A stretch of 26,321 bases of DNA from Trichomonas tenax (lineage: Eukaryota > Parabasalia > Trichomonadida > Trichomonadidae), in the NCBI GenBank assembly GCA_023091735.1, contig JALKBU010000742.1, forward strand, positions 1 to 26,321. The letters are read 5' to 3'. Of the stretch, positions 17,117 through 26,321 are shown one piece after another; positions within the stretch are counted from its first letter, which is position 1; the number at the start of each line of letters is the position of its first letter. The notes under the pieces are model-generated. The model saw only the letters and a program-made list of their open reading frames with translations, was not told the origin of the DNA and did no database searches. The position numbers were made by a program, and so were the translations under genes.

Positions 17117-18361
17117 ATGGCGGCAAAGAATATGAGCATCTCCGAGATAAAGGAGAAAGCCATCAACGCTATTATTCGTCCTCCAAGGAGGGAGTACGAC
17201 ATCGGCGAGCTCCCACTCAAGATTCAGTCCAATAACATGTATTTCGTCAGACATCCGATTAATTTTAGGAACCAACAGAAGGAAAAAATCGTCGGCTCAC
17301 TCTACTTTATGGAGGGAATAGACCCGATGTCTGGAATCCCGTGTGTTATTTACCTCCACGGCAACGCTTCGTCGCAATTAGAAGGACAATTCTTAGTTCC
17401 GAACCTTTGTCCCCTAGGAATCGCTGTCTACTGCTTCGACTTTGTTGGCTGCGGCGAGAGCACTGGGGATTACATCTCATTGGGCTATTACGAGACTCGT
17501 GACGTCGAAACGATTTTGTATAACTTGACATCTTCATACAGATTCACTAAATTCGTGCTCTGGGGACGCTCCATGGGCGCAGCAACCGCAATTCTCACGA
17601 ATCATCCAAAACTTGTTGGAAGAGTTGTGGATTCAACTTTCACGTCGATTTACGATGTCAGTTATGCTATAGCGGCGTCCATGGGCGTACCGAGCCTCGT
17701 TATTGGTCCCGCAATATGGTATTTGAGGAGCTGCATCTCAGACGTGGCAAAGTTTGATATCTACACAGTTGTTCCTCTTGAGTCAGCGAAACACGGAATG
17801 GACATTCCCATGATAATGGGGCACGCCACCGACGATGAGTTTGTTCCATTTGATCAAGGCCAGAAAGTTTTTGAAGCATATAACGGCAGCGAGAAAGAAT
17901 TCGTCATTTTACAGGGCGGGCACAACGGCAAGAGGACATCTGAGTGGATAACACGCGGTTGCAGACTCTGTTTGCGTGTTTTTGGAATTCCGACAGCTGA
18001 TTACAAGTTTAGAATGTTCACTGGATTCGATAATTCCGAAAATGACCCTCACTACAAGTCATTCCTGGACATGATAAACTCAAAGGCCGCTCCAAACGCG
18101 ATGCAGATGAAACAATCAAAACTAGGACAAGAAACAGAAGAAAGCAATGAAATAGAACGGAAGCAAGAAGAAAATGCAGAAAACAAAGATGAAAAACAAG
18201 ATACTGATAATGCATCTGACGATACAAGTTCTGATGCGATTCAAGAACTGGTTCCTGAAGCAAAACGGGGCCAAGAGTTAAAATCAGGAATTACAGCACA
18301 AGAAAATGAAAGCAAAGAGAATATTGAATCAGAACCAAAGAAAGAGATTGAAACTGCTTGA
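17117..18361 (+). CDS. alpha/beta hydrolase (serine hydrolase) with acidic tail
   Basis: This 414-residue protein has an alpha/beta-hydrolase core at about 40-290. The HGN of VIYLHGNASS (81-83) forms the oxyanion region. FDFVGCGESTGDY (108-119) is the conserved turn seen in ABHD17/ABHD13-like enzymes. The nucleophile elbow is GRSMG at 150-154 with Ser152. HATDDEFVP (236-244) supplies the acid, Asp239 or Asp240, and GGHN at 267-270 the catalytic His269. The complete triad predicts an active esterase, thioesterase or peptidase; the substrate cannot be told from sequence. Trichomonad relatives are usually catalogued as clan SC serine peptidases. From about 330 a low-complexity tail rich in E, K, N, D and Q follows. 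It has no signal peptide or membrane segment, so it is probably cytosolic or peripheral. The start is supported by the initiator 10 bases upstream. Confidence 0.9.
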   Translation: MAAKNMSISEIKEKAINAIIRPPRREYDIGELPLKIQSNNMYFVRHPINFRNQQKEKIVGSLYFMEGIDPMSGIPCVIYLHGNASSQLEGQFLVPNLCPLGIAVYCFDFVGCGESTGDYISLGYYETRDVETILYNLTSSYRFTKFVLWGRSMGAATAILTNHPKLVGRVVDSTFTSIYDVSYAIAASMGVPSLVIGPAIWYLRSCISDVAKFDIYTVVPLESAKHGMDIPMIMGHATDDEFVPFDQGQKVFEAYNGSEKEFVILQGGHNGKRTSEWITRGCRLCLRVFGIPTADYKFRMFTGFDNSENDPHYKSFLDMINSKAAPNAMQMKQSKLGQETEESNEIERKQEENAENKDEKQDTDNASDDTSSDAIQELVPEAKRGQELKSGITAQENESKENIESEPKKEIETA

Positions 18362-19033
18362 AATCTTTTGTAATTTTACTATGGCTTGTTAAGCCACAAA
18401 ATGACTTTAATGTTATAAATTATCTATTGGAAAAAAAATTATTCATCTAAAATTGTTAATAATATCTCGTAATTACACTGAGCACCAAGCAATACTCCAT
18501 ATGCTAATATCCCCGAATCAAAATCAATTAATCACATTGTGAAAATATAATATATCTCTGAACTCATGTTGATTAGCTTATTTTATTCATAGATATGAAT
18601 TCTCCTTCGATTGTATAGACATTCTACCGAAGTTAACAACGAAACAACATAAAAAAATAAAATCATTATTTTTATGCTTTCAATCAACAATGCGACTTGG
18701 TCTCTTTGAACTTTGAATATCCTCCAATAAAGCTATAATTTGCAAATATAGAGAACATAAAATAAAGAAATTTAATCATTGATATTTGTTACTCGAAATA
18801 ATAATAAATCATAAATTTTATTGTTTTTATTGGTACAAAACTATTGAAATCTTCTCGTCTCATATTGCTATCTGTTTAATCACACTCATCTTTTGATGTT
18901 TTTAGATGATAATTTTAAATTTAGACTTTTGATCTATGAGTGCTTAATAATAAAATATGCATGAATATATTAAAATTACAAACGATAACAATTTATCGCA
19001 TAATTATACAAAAAAAATATAGAAAAAACAAAA
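18362..19033. other. convergent intergenic region
   Basis: A+T-rich DNA between the 3' ends of the hydrolase (+) and kinase (-) genes. I see no gene, RNA or repeat in it. Confidence 0.55.
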
Positions 19034-19984
19034 TTAGTTGTTATGAACTAATTGACTGTCCACAGGGAGGATCCTCATGCTCATTCTGATCGAACCTGAT
19101 CTTACGAGTCTCAAATTACGTGGTTTAACAACTGGCTTGAGAATTATGTCATGGGACATGACTGATGATGACTTAGTGATCATGCTGATGTTGTTGACAG
19201 GTTCTTCTGTGAAATATGGATCCTTGAGTAGTTCATCAATTGTTGGTCTAGCGCAAGGCTCTACCTGAATGCACCTTGAAGCAAGGCTTCTTAGCTTCTT
19301 GTCCTTGATGAGGGAGAGTGAGCAGACGCCGTTCTCAACTCTGACGGCCAATGTCTGCCGTTCAGGGGCGTTGAAAGGTAATTGCTTTGTTGCCATGTAG
19401 AACAATGTGATGCCGACGGCCCAGATGTCAGCCATCATCGGATTATACTGCCTTCTGTTCAATATTTCTGGAGCCACGAATAATAACGTGCCTTTGAAAT
19501 TGTGAGCCAATGGATTGATCTCGTAGATAGAAGAGAGTCCAAAGTCTGCGATTTTGATCCTTCCATATGAATCAATTAAGAAATTGGATGGTTTGATATC
19601 GCAATGAGCCACGTTTCTGTCGTGGCAGGCTTTGACCGCTTGGAGGATTCCCTTCACGTAATTCCTCATCGTCTCATCATCAATCTTTGTGTTTGACTCA
19701 ATGATTCTGTTCAAATCAGTGTAGCAATATTCCATGAGCATATAATAGTAATCATTGACCTGGTAGTACTGGTAGAGTGACACAATGCGGTTATTGTCAA
19801 TCTGCTTCATGCATTCGATCTCTGTCTGCCTGAAAAAACTCTTTTGGATCTTCTTCAAAGCGAAATCAGTCTTGAAACGGGTGGAATACACTAAATAGAC
19901 AACGCCGTATGTGCCATTGGCGATGACGCTCTTGAAAACAAGCTCGTTCTGTGCTAGGAAGGAATACTCAAAATCTTCTAACAT
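19034..19984 (-). CDS. protein kinase (Ser/Thr type)
   Basis: This 316-residue protein is almost entirely one eukaryotic protein kinase domain (about 15-258). The glycine-rich loop is IANGTYGVVY (21-30), and the ATP lysine is Lys44 in FALKKI. MLMEYCYTDLNRII forms the hinge and following helix. The catalytic loop is HCDIKPSN (127-134), with Cys in place of Arg of HRD but Asp129, Lys131 and Asn134 present. The metal-binding DFG is at 147-149, the activation segment ends in VAPE (170-173), and DIWAVG (186-191) and Arg246 complete the core. All catalytic residues are present, so it should be active. HCD instead of HRD is seen in some CAMK- and NEK-like parabasalid kinases and suggests activation-loop control differs from RD kinases. 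A basic Ser-rich tail (259-316) follows. A near-initiator TCATC lies 25 bases upstream. The exact subfamily is uncertain. Confidence 0.93.
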   Translation of the reverse strand: MLEDFEYSFLAQNELVFKSVIANGTYGVVYLVYSTRFKTDFALKKIQKSFFRQTEIECMKQIDNNRIVSLYQYYQVNDYYYMLMEYCYTDLNRIIESNTKIDDETMRNYVKGILQAVKACHDRNVAHCDIKPSNFLIDSYGRIKIADFGLSSIYEINPLAHNFKGTLLFVAPEILNRRQYNPMMADIWAVGITLFYMATKQLPFNAPERQTLAVRVENGVCSLSLIKDKKLRSLASRCIQVEPCARPTIDELLKDPYFTEEPVNNISMITKSSSVMSHDIILKPVVKPRNLRLVRSGSIRMSMRILPVDSQLVHNN

Positions 19985-21342
19985 AAATAATAATTGCTTA
20001 AATTTTGATGATTGTAAAATTTTTGAAAAATTGTTATTGTAAATCGTGTTCTATATAGTTAATAGAGTATTATATATTAAATTGAATACTTGTGACAGAA
20101 TTGAAAATTAAATAGAAGAAAATAATCTATATTATATTATGCAAAGATAAAATCTTCAATGACAAAGTTATAGTGAATTTGTGTGCAGACTTTTGAAAAT
20201 GTCAGAATTTTTATGAGTACTTTTCAAATTTGTGAGTTTTCAAAATCTTCATGAAAATATTCCATTTATATGGTTGAAAATTTATAACTAATTTTTCAAT
20301 TTTCACAGTTTTCAAGCCTCGAAATTGCAAATTACGTATTTATATAGTACATTAATACGTTATTACAAAACAAAATTGAATTTTTCTATGCCAAACTTCG
20401 CGTAGCATTGGAATGTTTTAAAAAGCAAAATCCCAAAATTATTTGCGATGAATTTTTAATTGTGAAAATTCATTGAATAACTGATTTCAAAATTCTGTGA
20501 GACAACAGGAGTTTTTCTTATCAAAATTGTAGTATAAAATTCTTTTAATTATAATAGGATCTATATCAAGTGCTAGAGCTATTATTACGAATTTAATGTT
20601 TTCCAAAAATAATGTGATTTCTATGATATATTTCATATGTTGAGTCTATTTTTAAACAAGAAATGTGAAATAAGATAAAAACGTGGAAAAAAGTGTCGCT
20701 TCACTACCCCAATATGTAAATTTAGATATGAAAATGAATATAGAGCAAAAATACAAAAAAAATTGTCATTTGTCTCCACTTTTGATAATTGAGAAATCCC
20801 GACACTTTTTAAAAATTTTTCTTTCTTATTTGTGATATGTAGACTCTACCAATAATGCGTCATATGAAAAATTTCAACATTCGAAGTTCTCAAAGTTACG
20901 TGGCGTAAAAAGTTTTTTAAAAATAAATAAATATTGAATTTTGCCACGTTTATTCTTATGCCATTACACTGCTAAATGTCTTGGATGCCTATACACATTC
21001 CGGTATATTTTTTTGAATTTTGCGATTTTCTTTGAGAAATAGCTATTGATAACAGTTTCCAATACGTTTTCATCATTATTTTCATGGCCTGCTTCAATTT
21101 CTTTTAAATGCATCAATTCAATAAAAAATAAATAAAGGATGATACTTTATTTTAAGTTTATAGATGATATTTCTGATCAAAAATTGATTTTCTCAATAAC
21201 CAAATTAATTTATCATTCAACATTCATGTTATATCTTAACTCTTTGACATTTCAATAGACTTCAGTAGATGTATATTAATTATATCACAGATAACCGAAA
21301 TGAATGTGATACTTAAATTTTAATAGCATAGATAAAAAACAG
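19985..21342. other. intergenic DNA upstream of the kinase gene
   Basis: About 1.35 kb of A+T-rich DNA between two minus-strand genes, without a credible ORF. The only structure I noticed is a short inverted repeat (AAAAAGTGTCG at 20688-20698 and CGACACTTTTT at 20800-20810) around about 100 bases. Confidence 0.5.
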
Positions 21343-22410
21343 TTAATACGGAGGGTAACTGCTTGTATAAGCACCCTGCTGTGGAGGATATGTGCCAGTG
21401 TTATACATTCCTGGTGGATAAGCATTTGCCGGATACTGTGCTTGTGGGTATTGAGACGCACCATAGGGAGGCTGGAATGTCAATGGCTGCTGTGGATAAG
21501 CTGGTTGTTGAGCTGGATATTGCTGTGTATAATATTGTTGCTGCGGTGGATATTGGTACTGCATATTTGGTATCTGCGGGTACTGCTGAGGGTATTGGTA
21601 CTGAGCGTTTGGATTTACTTGAGGAATTTGTTGTTGTGTATAGGTGTAATGCATATTTCCGGTTGCTGGTGGCATCTGTGGCTGCTGTGTGTTATAGTTT
21701 GGATAATTCGGTACTGATTGAGGCATCTGTTGTGGATTTTGTGGATAATTTGGATTTGGAACATTAACTTGATTAGATTGTGGTTGCATTGGCATATGTG
21801 GCTGTTGTGTGTTATAGTTTTGATAGTTAGGGACTGTTTGCGGCATTTGTTGTGGATTTTGTGGATAATTTGGATTTGGAGCATTAACTGGATTAGGCTG
21901 CGGCTGAACGGAAGGCTGCGCTTGTGGTTGTGGTGCAACGGTTTGTGAATTCACGTTCTCTTGCGTTTGAGGCTGTGGCTGTGCAGCAGGAGCTACCTGT
22001 GGCTTCGCTTCTGATTTTTCGAATGGAGTCATTCCAAACTGAGCAATATGAATAACTAATCTAATTTGACCACCTTTTTTGACGCCTTTAACTGGTGTCA
22101 TAGAGTACCATTTGTCGTATACTTCGCCAACTTCGAACTGATCGAGTGGAATTCTGATGATAGAAATCGGATCGTCAGTGCTGCCCTTGTCATCGTCCTT
22201 CAGGAACACGGTTAATGTGTCTATCGTCTTGTCCTCCATCGGAATGTGGAACTCTTCGTTCCATACAGGCATATATGAGCTTTGAATAACTCTCGTTTTG
22301 TGAATATTTCGTGAAGCGTTCATCTGAAGTATAGCGAATGGGTCCACTTTGCCGAAAGCGTCCATTTTTGGAAGCTCTTTCGCTTCAACAACACGAATGT
22401 GACACTGCAT
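21343..22410 (-). CDS. C2-domain protein with Pro/Gln-rich tail
   Basis: This is a 355-residue protein. The N-terminal C2 domain (about 1-125) is the type that binds calcium and acidic phospholipids. [20 protein letters not shown] places loop-1 acids at Asp17 and Asp23, and [14 protein letters not shown] supplies loop-3 Asp72, Asp74 and Asp80, so calcium binding looks preserved. [18 protein letters not shown] (39-56) is the classic strand-3/4 region. From about 135 the protein is low complexity, rich in P, Q, N, Y and A. It includes a perfect-length 40-residue tandem duplication at 169-208 and 209-248 and ends in YPPQ/AYP-type runs resembling annexin A7/A11-like or prion-like PYQ tails. It probably couples calcium-dependent membrane recruitment to self-association or adaptor binding. 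There is no signal peptide or membrane segment. No perfect initiator is found; only TCAAA lies nearby. Confidence 0.9.
   Translation of the reverse strand: MQCHIRVVEAKELPKMDAFGKVDPFAILQMNASRNIHKTRVIQSSYMPVWNEEFHIPMEDKTIDTLTVFLKDDDKGSTDDPISIIRIPLDQFEVGEVYDKWYSMTPVKGVKKGGQIRLVIHIAQFGMTPFEKSEAKPQVAPAAQPQPQTQENVNSQTVAPQPQAQPSVQPQPNPVNAPNPNYPQNPQQMPQTVPNYQNYNTQQPHMPMQPQSNQVNVPNPNYPQNPQQMPQSVPNYPNYNTQQPQMPPATGNMHYTYTQQQIPQVNPNAQYQYPQQYPQIPNMQYQYPPQQQYYTQQYPAQQPAYPQQPLTFQPPYGASQYPQAQYPANAYPPGMYNTGTYPPQQGAYTSSYPPY
21667..21906 (-). repeat. in-frame 120-bp tandem duplication
   Basis: Two adjacent 120-bp units encode residues 169-208 and 209-248 of the C2 protein. Both contain [23 protein letters not shown] and MP. 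The units differ by scattered substitutions, several of them nonsynonymous. The repeat is a whole number of codons, so the frame is kept. Confidence 0.85.
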
Positions 22411-22590
22411 TTATTTTTTGAAATTTTGATTTCTTTCAATTTTCAAAATTTCTCATCTCTAATCTATACATATTTTAAAAGCCATATTTTGAGTTTTGAC
22501 GGAAAAGCAAAACCGTCAGACATTTTCTGAAAAAATGAAAAAACCGCAAAAATTTTTATCATTCGAATTTTGAATTTAGGGTTTTCTTAC

Positions 22591-22600
22591 CATGTAAAGT
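22591..22600 (+). promoter_or_regulatory. CATGTAAAGT motif, copy 4
   Basis: An exact copy of the recurrent 10-mer, followed by CTAACC. It lies about 170 bases upstream of the C2 gene, in reverse orientation to it. Confidence 0.35.
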
Positions 22601-22847
22601 CTAACCATAAAAGAAAATCGATTTGAATTTTTTGCTCGTCAGCATTTGATATTTTAAGTCTGATATCTGTATTCATAGGCATAATGAAATATTGGGTATT
22701 GGCGATAATTGCCGATGTATCTCGAAAATGATTGGAAAGAACTCTTCACAACTTATATATATGCTTTTACATAATCTGTTTATTATATGGTATAATTTAT
22801 GGAGCTTGCAAAGTGTTGGAGAAAATTGATGATTAAGTTATTTTTGA

Positions 22848-22857
22848 CATGTAAAGT
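22848..22857 (+). promoter_or_regulatory. CATGTAAAGT motif, copy 5
   Basis: An exact copy followed by TAACC, the same bases that follow copy 4 one position later. It lies about 430 bases upstream of the C2 gene, with no gene immediately to its right. Confidence 0.3.
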
Positions 22858-23640
22858 TAACCTCAAATTTGCATCGCTCAACCTTAAATTTTTATATGAC
22901 AGAATGTCATATTTACTCGTTACCTCGTAATATGATTTTCGAAGCTTTCACTAATGTTTTTCATTATAACTAAAATATTTCATACAAAAATACGAACTGT
23001 TGATAGAGGGATTGATGGTAAATAATGTAAATTGGAAATATTTTGAAAAATTATCAAGTAAGATTTTTGAAATTTTTTCATAAATGACACTCACATAGTA
23101 TGCTGATTAATTATTTGACATTTGTTTGAAATGATAAAATAAGAATTGATTTTAAGGATGAATATCTTATTTGTTGACATCATTGATTCTATATCCTTAG
23201 TTACAACCCAAAATCAAACATTTTCCAATTCATGAATATTTTTAATAACTTTAAGTATAAATTCTACTATATCTATACATGCTATATTGTATGTTTTGAG
23301 GGAAAAATGTTTGAATAAATTTCAATTTTCTAAAAAAAAATTAAATTAATAGACCCAAATTACGATACAATATTCAAATAATCAATATCAGACAAAAATA
23401 AATTTTCAATTTTCCGGAATTTTATTTTCTCAAAATAATTAGAGAAATGAATTCATATGATGAAACAATATTCAAATATTCAATATCAGGCATTTTTAAA
23501 TTTTTTTGCTGAAAAAAAACTATTTCCTTGAAATACCCAGTTTCACAAAACTTTAGCCACAGGTCTAAAGCAGGGAGTGTCGGGAATTTTGATTAAAGTT
23601 TGGTTGTTCGAAACAGCACTGGTGCGTTTTTTTTTTTTTT

Positions 23641-26048
23641 TTGAGTCACCTTTCTGTCAACAAAATTGTTAGTGTCACCATTGAATAAAAATAGTGAATG
23701 TTGAATTTTGGTGCAGTTGTTTAGTTAATGCTAAAGGTTATATATGTCATTGGTTCAATTCCTGAAAAGCCTTTTTATTTTTGTCAAAAAAAAATATATT
23801 TTAAATTCCATGAAATGCATTATATATAAGATATATATGGTATAGTGATGTCAAAAAATACCATATCCTGCTCATCCGGCAGGAAAATTATATATTGAAA
23901 TTTATTATTAGTTCATTTATCATGCTTTTAATTGAATATCATTTCTCCATTGTTAGTAGATACTATTTATATTATTAATTAGAATAACTCAAATATAAGT
24001 ATGCAGCAATTACGCATTTTCCAATGACGTATTTTTTGGACATACGCAAAACTGTTACGCACTTGCGATTTGTAAAATAAAAATATTTTTTTATTATAGG
24101 CAGACAAAGTTAAAATGGAAGTTTCATTAAACGGTAAATATACTTCATAATAGCTCTTGCCATAGAATCAGTCATAAAATATATTACTTTCCTATCAATA
24201 ATCCATAGTGCGTGTTCATTTTTAAAACTCACTGAATTTTTTGTATGTTGCGTATAATTGATAGTATGCACAGGCCAAATAAGTTCTGAAAATCGCCCAG
24301 ACCTTTTCAATTTTTATATTGCCTACAAAGTGTGCGTACTCAGAATTATACGCACTTATGAATTTTTTGCTGCAAAATAGCTATATTGATTGTGCAGCAT
24401 CTAAAATATGTCAAAGCAATCAAATAAAAAAATGTGACATTCAATTCTGTTTTGGTGGATGATTTTACAGGGGTGGGCCAAAAAGACCAGAGTCGAAACT
24501 CACCTCACTTGACATGCTTAATAATTGCTATCAGAGATAAAAAGATAGGTAATAGCATGGTTTAAATAAGCAGTTACATTTATTTTGAGATGTATATTCG
24601 TTTTGAATATCATGACCACCAATATTTACCATATTCATGGTTTTTAAGTATATTTCGATTTTGAAAATTAAAGAAAGGAGATTGAAGATCGGTCAACATT
24701 AATAAGTACTATCTAGCACTCATGAATAGCTAGCGCCGCCACAATGTTGTCGGTAAAACTACTAATCATTTTGTCCGAATCTTGGAGTAACTGAACTGCT
24801 TTTCGTATAGAAATGAATTACCAGGGTGTGTCATGATCATATGCCTTTCGTCGCCACACTATTTCCGTTCTGAAGAGAAAATTATTTTGCTCAATTTGCA
24901 ACTAAATAGTATTTTGATTGGATATTTCTTCTATCTGCTAGCAATGCTGATATTTGGCATGCCGTCGCCACCAACTTTTCGATTGCATTTCCCAAATCCA
25001 CCAAATTGAATGTGGTGGCGATGGTTTGGTGGTTAAGCAGAGGCAGTGCACGAGGGTGACACCTATTTTGAGACGAAAATAATCGTCGATACTTTTTTCG
25101 ATGACAAGATTTTATCATCATTATTGTCAGCGTTATCATCGAGCTGCTTCATCCAGATGAAATGCAGAAAGGGACCAAGGCAATTATTCTCAAATTCCAA
25201 AGTTATTTCATTACATAATTTATTTCTTCATTACCCATAGAAATATCGTTCATGCTTCTACAAATATATGCATTATCATTCGATTCTCAACACATACATA
25301 AAATGAGGCCGACAATTTTACCTCCAATAGCATAATCATTTTTTAACGACACAAAGCCTTCTTGTTGAATAAAGAGGAAATACAATATTCACTTTTGAAA
25401 TTTTCCATTTGATTTCAAAATCATATTCAAAATTATATTTACTTGAAAGTTTCGTAAAAAAAACTATTTACTGTCAAGCTCCAATCTTATTTACAGATTG
25501 AATCAACAATTTTTTAAAAACAATTTTCAATTATTTTCTAAAACTATAAATTATCCTTTCATATGCTTTTCTTTTCTCCTTACGACTTTGAGAATTGATA
25601 AGCAATCGAAATGCTACATAGACTTACGCAGATAATGTGATGAAACAGATCTGCTAGATTAAATTCATAAATTCTTTTTGTTTTAGTCGATAAATACCGG
25701 CATTTTGACTATATTCATATCTATTGCTATGATGTGCATTGTTATTTGAAGTTTTATTCTGAATTTCAAATTATGAAGCTAATCATACTGATGTTTTGGA
25801 CAATATCAGCAGAGCTATATGACCCCCTATAAGTGTTAAATTAGATGGGCTAGGATTAGACCTATTCTTCAAGATTGCAGGGCCCCCCCTCGTTTTGATC
25901 AATGGTTGATTCATTGGTGGTATAACTGTCAGTTTTTGGTGGAACGTGACTGCAATTTTGCGTATTCTTTTCTATGCTTACGAAAATCATATTTTTACAA
26001 TAAATTTTTGTTACTTTTGAATAATTCATTGAAATTAAAGACGCTTTT
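23641..26048. other. gene-free region, possible old fragments
   Basis: I cannot support a gene here. A minus-strand ORF at 24110-24310 sits between TACGCAC/GTGCGTA words (about 24055 and 24326-24356), and another at 24891-25139 has partly protein-like sequence (CQISALLADRRNIQSKYYLVAN). Either could be a remnant of a decayed gene or element, but neither has a start signal or a recognisable domain. Confidence 0.45.
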
Positions 26049-26290
26049 TGCCACGGGGTCTCAGGGCGTCCCCGCCATAAACCATTCAAAATTGAATGGT
26101 TTATGGCGTCCCCGACGAATTTATTTTTTTTTTTTTTTTTTTTTTTTTTGGAGTAACGGGACCCAAAAGGAAGGCAAAATGTACACCAATTTGACGAGGT
26201 TTTGTGAGGAGAAGCAACTAACAATAAAAGAGGGGGGATGGGAAAGCTTAACAGCAATTACATGCATAGGATACAATAAAACAGACCATT
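26049..26290. repeat. dispersed G+C-rich repeat, copy B, with head-to-head palindrome
   Basis: The block 26049-26089 matches the reverse complement of 11476-11516 at 35 of 41 positions. It runs into a palindrome, 26073-26108, with 17-bp arms and a 2-base centre. GGCGTCCCCG is repeated on both sides (26065-26074 and 26105-26114). A 27-base T run (26124-26150) follows. A + frame then reads TRFCEEKQLTIKEGGWESL and continues to a TAA at about 26290; this resembles the peptide encoded by copy A. The layout suggests two repeat ends joined head to head. Confidence 0.6.
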
Positions 26291-26321
26291 AATGTTAGGA
26301 TTTTTATATTGCAGTCGCGAA

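Larger units (their letters stand above)
22411..23640. other. intergenic DNA upstream of the C2 gene
   Basis: A+T-rich sequence without a gene. Two exact CATGTAAAGT copies occur at 22591 and 22848, the first about 170 bases before the C2 gene's start region. A direct repeat of about 35 bp (CAATATTCAAAT, then TCAATATCAG) occurs at about 23367-23400 and 23465-23498. A TGACGG/CCGTCA stem lies at about 22498-22519. A 17-base T run (allowing for count error) lies near 23625-23641. Confidence 0.5.

Noticed and set aside
21363..21948. Trp/Leu/Ile-rich and His/Ser-rich ORFs over the C2 gene
   Set aside because: They are other-frame readings of the PQ-rich tandem repeat and have its periodicity only.
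23735..23772. tRNA-like GGTTCAATTCC T-loops (also at about 14287)
   Set aside because: The T-stem does not pair properly and no acceptor, D or anticodon arm can be formed around either site.
24110..24310. 66-codon minus-strand ORF flanked by TACGCAC words
   Set aside because: It starts at TTG, has no recognisable domain, and the flanking words are too short to call an element.
25862..26292. Two overlapping ~130-codon ORFs at the right end
   Set aside because: Both translate the T run into poly-Lys or poly-Phe and cross the palindrome, so they are repeats rather than genes.

Overview
The window looks like nuclear DNA of a parabasalid protist (Trichomonas/Tritrichomonas type); I cannot name the species. 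The reasons are as follows. The DNA is very A+T-rich. All nine convincing genes are single intronless ORFs on both strands. Five of them have a trichomonad initiator-like sequence (TCA, then Y, then W, with the A as +1) 5-17 bases before the start codon. Several stop codons overlap, or lie within a few bases of, a UAAA, the trichomonad 3'-end signal. The gene content also fits: a papain-family cysteine protease with a trichomonad-type propeptide, ankyrin-repeat genes, a C2/PQ-rich protein, a SCAMP and an alpha/beta hydrolase.

Layout. 1-2413: gene-free A+T-rich DNA with a 45-base T run and one ankyrin relic (2127-2240). 2414-3394 (-): SCAMP-like membrane-trafficking protein. 4193-4555 (-): small unknown protein. 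4689-7592 (+): wreck of an ankyrin-type gene. It is split by a 986-bp long-inverted-repeat transposon (4898-5883) with a perfect 9-bp target duplication, which is typical of Mutator-like elements, and its ankyrin modules are separated by a degenerate ~37-bp minisatellite. 8127-8672 (+): ARF-family GTPase. 9090-9737 (+): unknown hydrophobic protein. 10402-11130 (-): unknown protein with an acidic Q/T/P-rich tail. 11340-14504: repeat-rich and otherwise empty, with G+C-rich hairpins and a possible second small element. 14505-15710 (+): coiled-coil protein. 15828-16778 (-): full-length cysteine protease pseudogene with three in-frame stops and the catalytic Cys replaced. 17117-18361 (+): alpha/beta hydrolase. 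19034-19984 (-): protein kinase. 21343-22410 (-): C2-domain protein with a PQ-rich tail. 22411-26321: no convincing gene, but copies of the repeats seen near 11.3-12.4 kb.

The genes do not form an operon or one pathway. Three belong to membrane traffic or membrane signalling (SCAMP, ARF, C2 protein), but nothing shows they are co-regulated. The most notable signals are the transposon inside the ankyrin gene, the composite ankyrin/minisatellite structure, the cysteine protease pseudogene, and a 10-mer (CATGTAAAGT) that occurs five times, mostly just upstream of genes. I found no clearly new multi-gene system.
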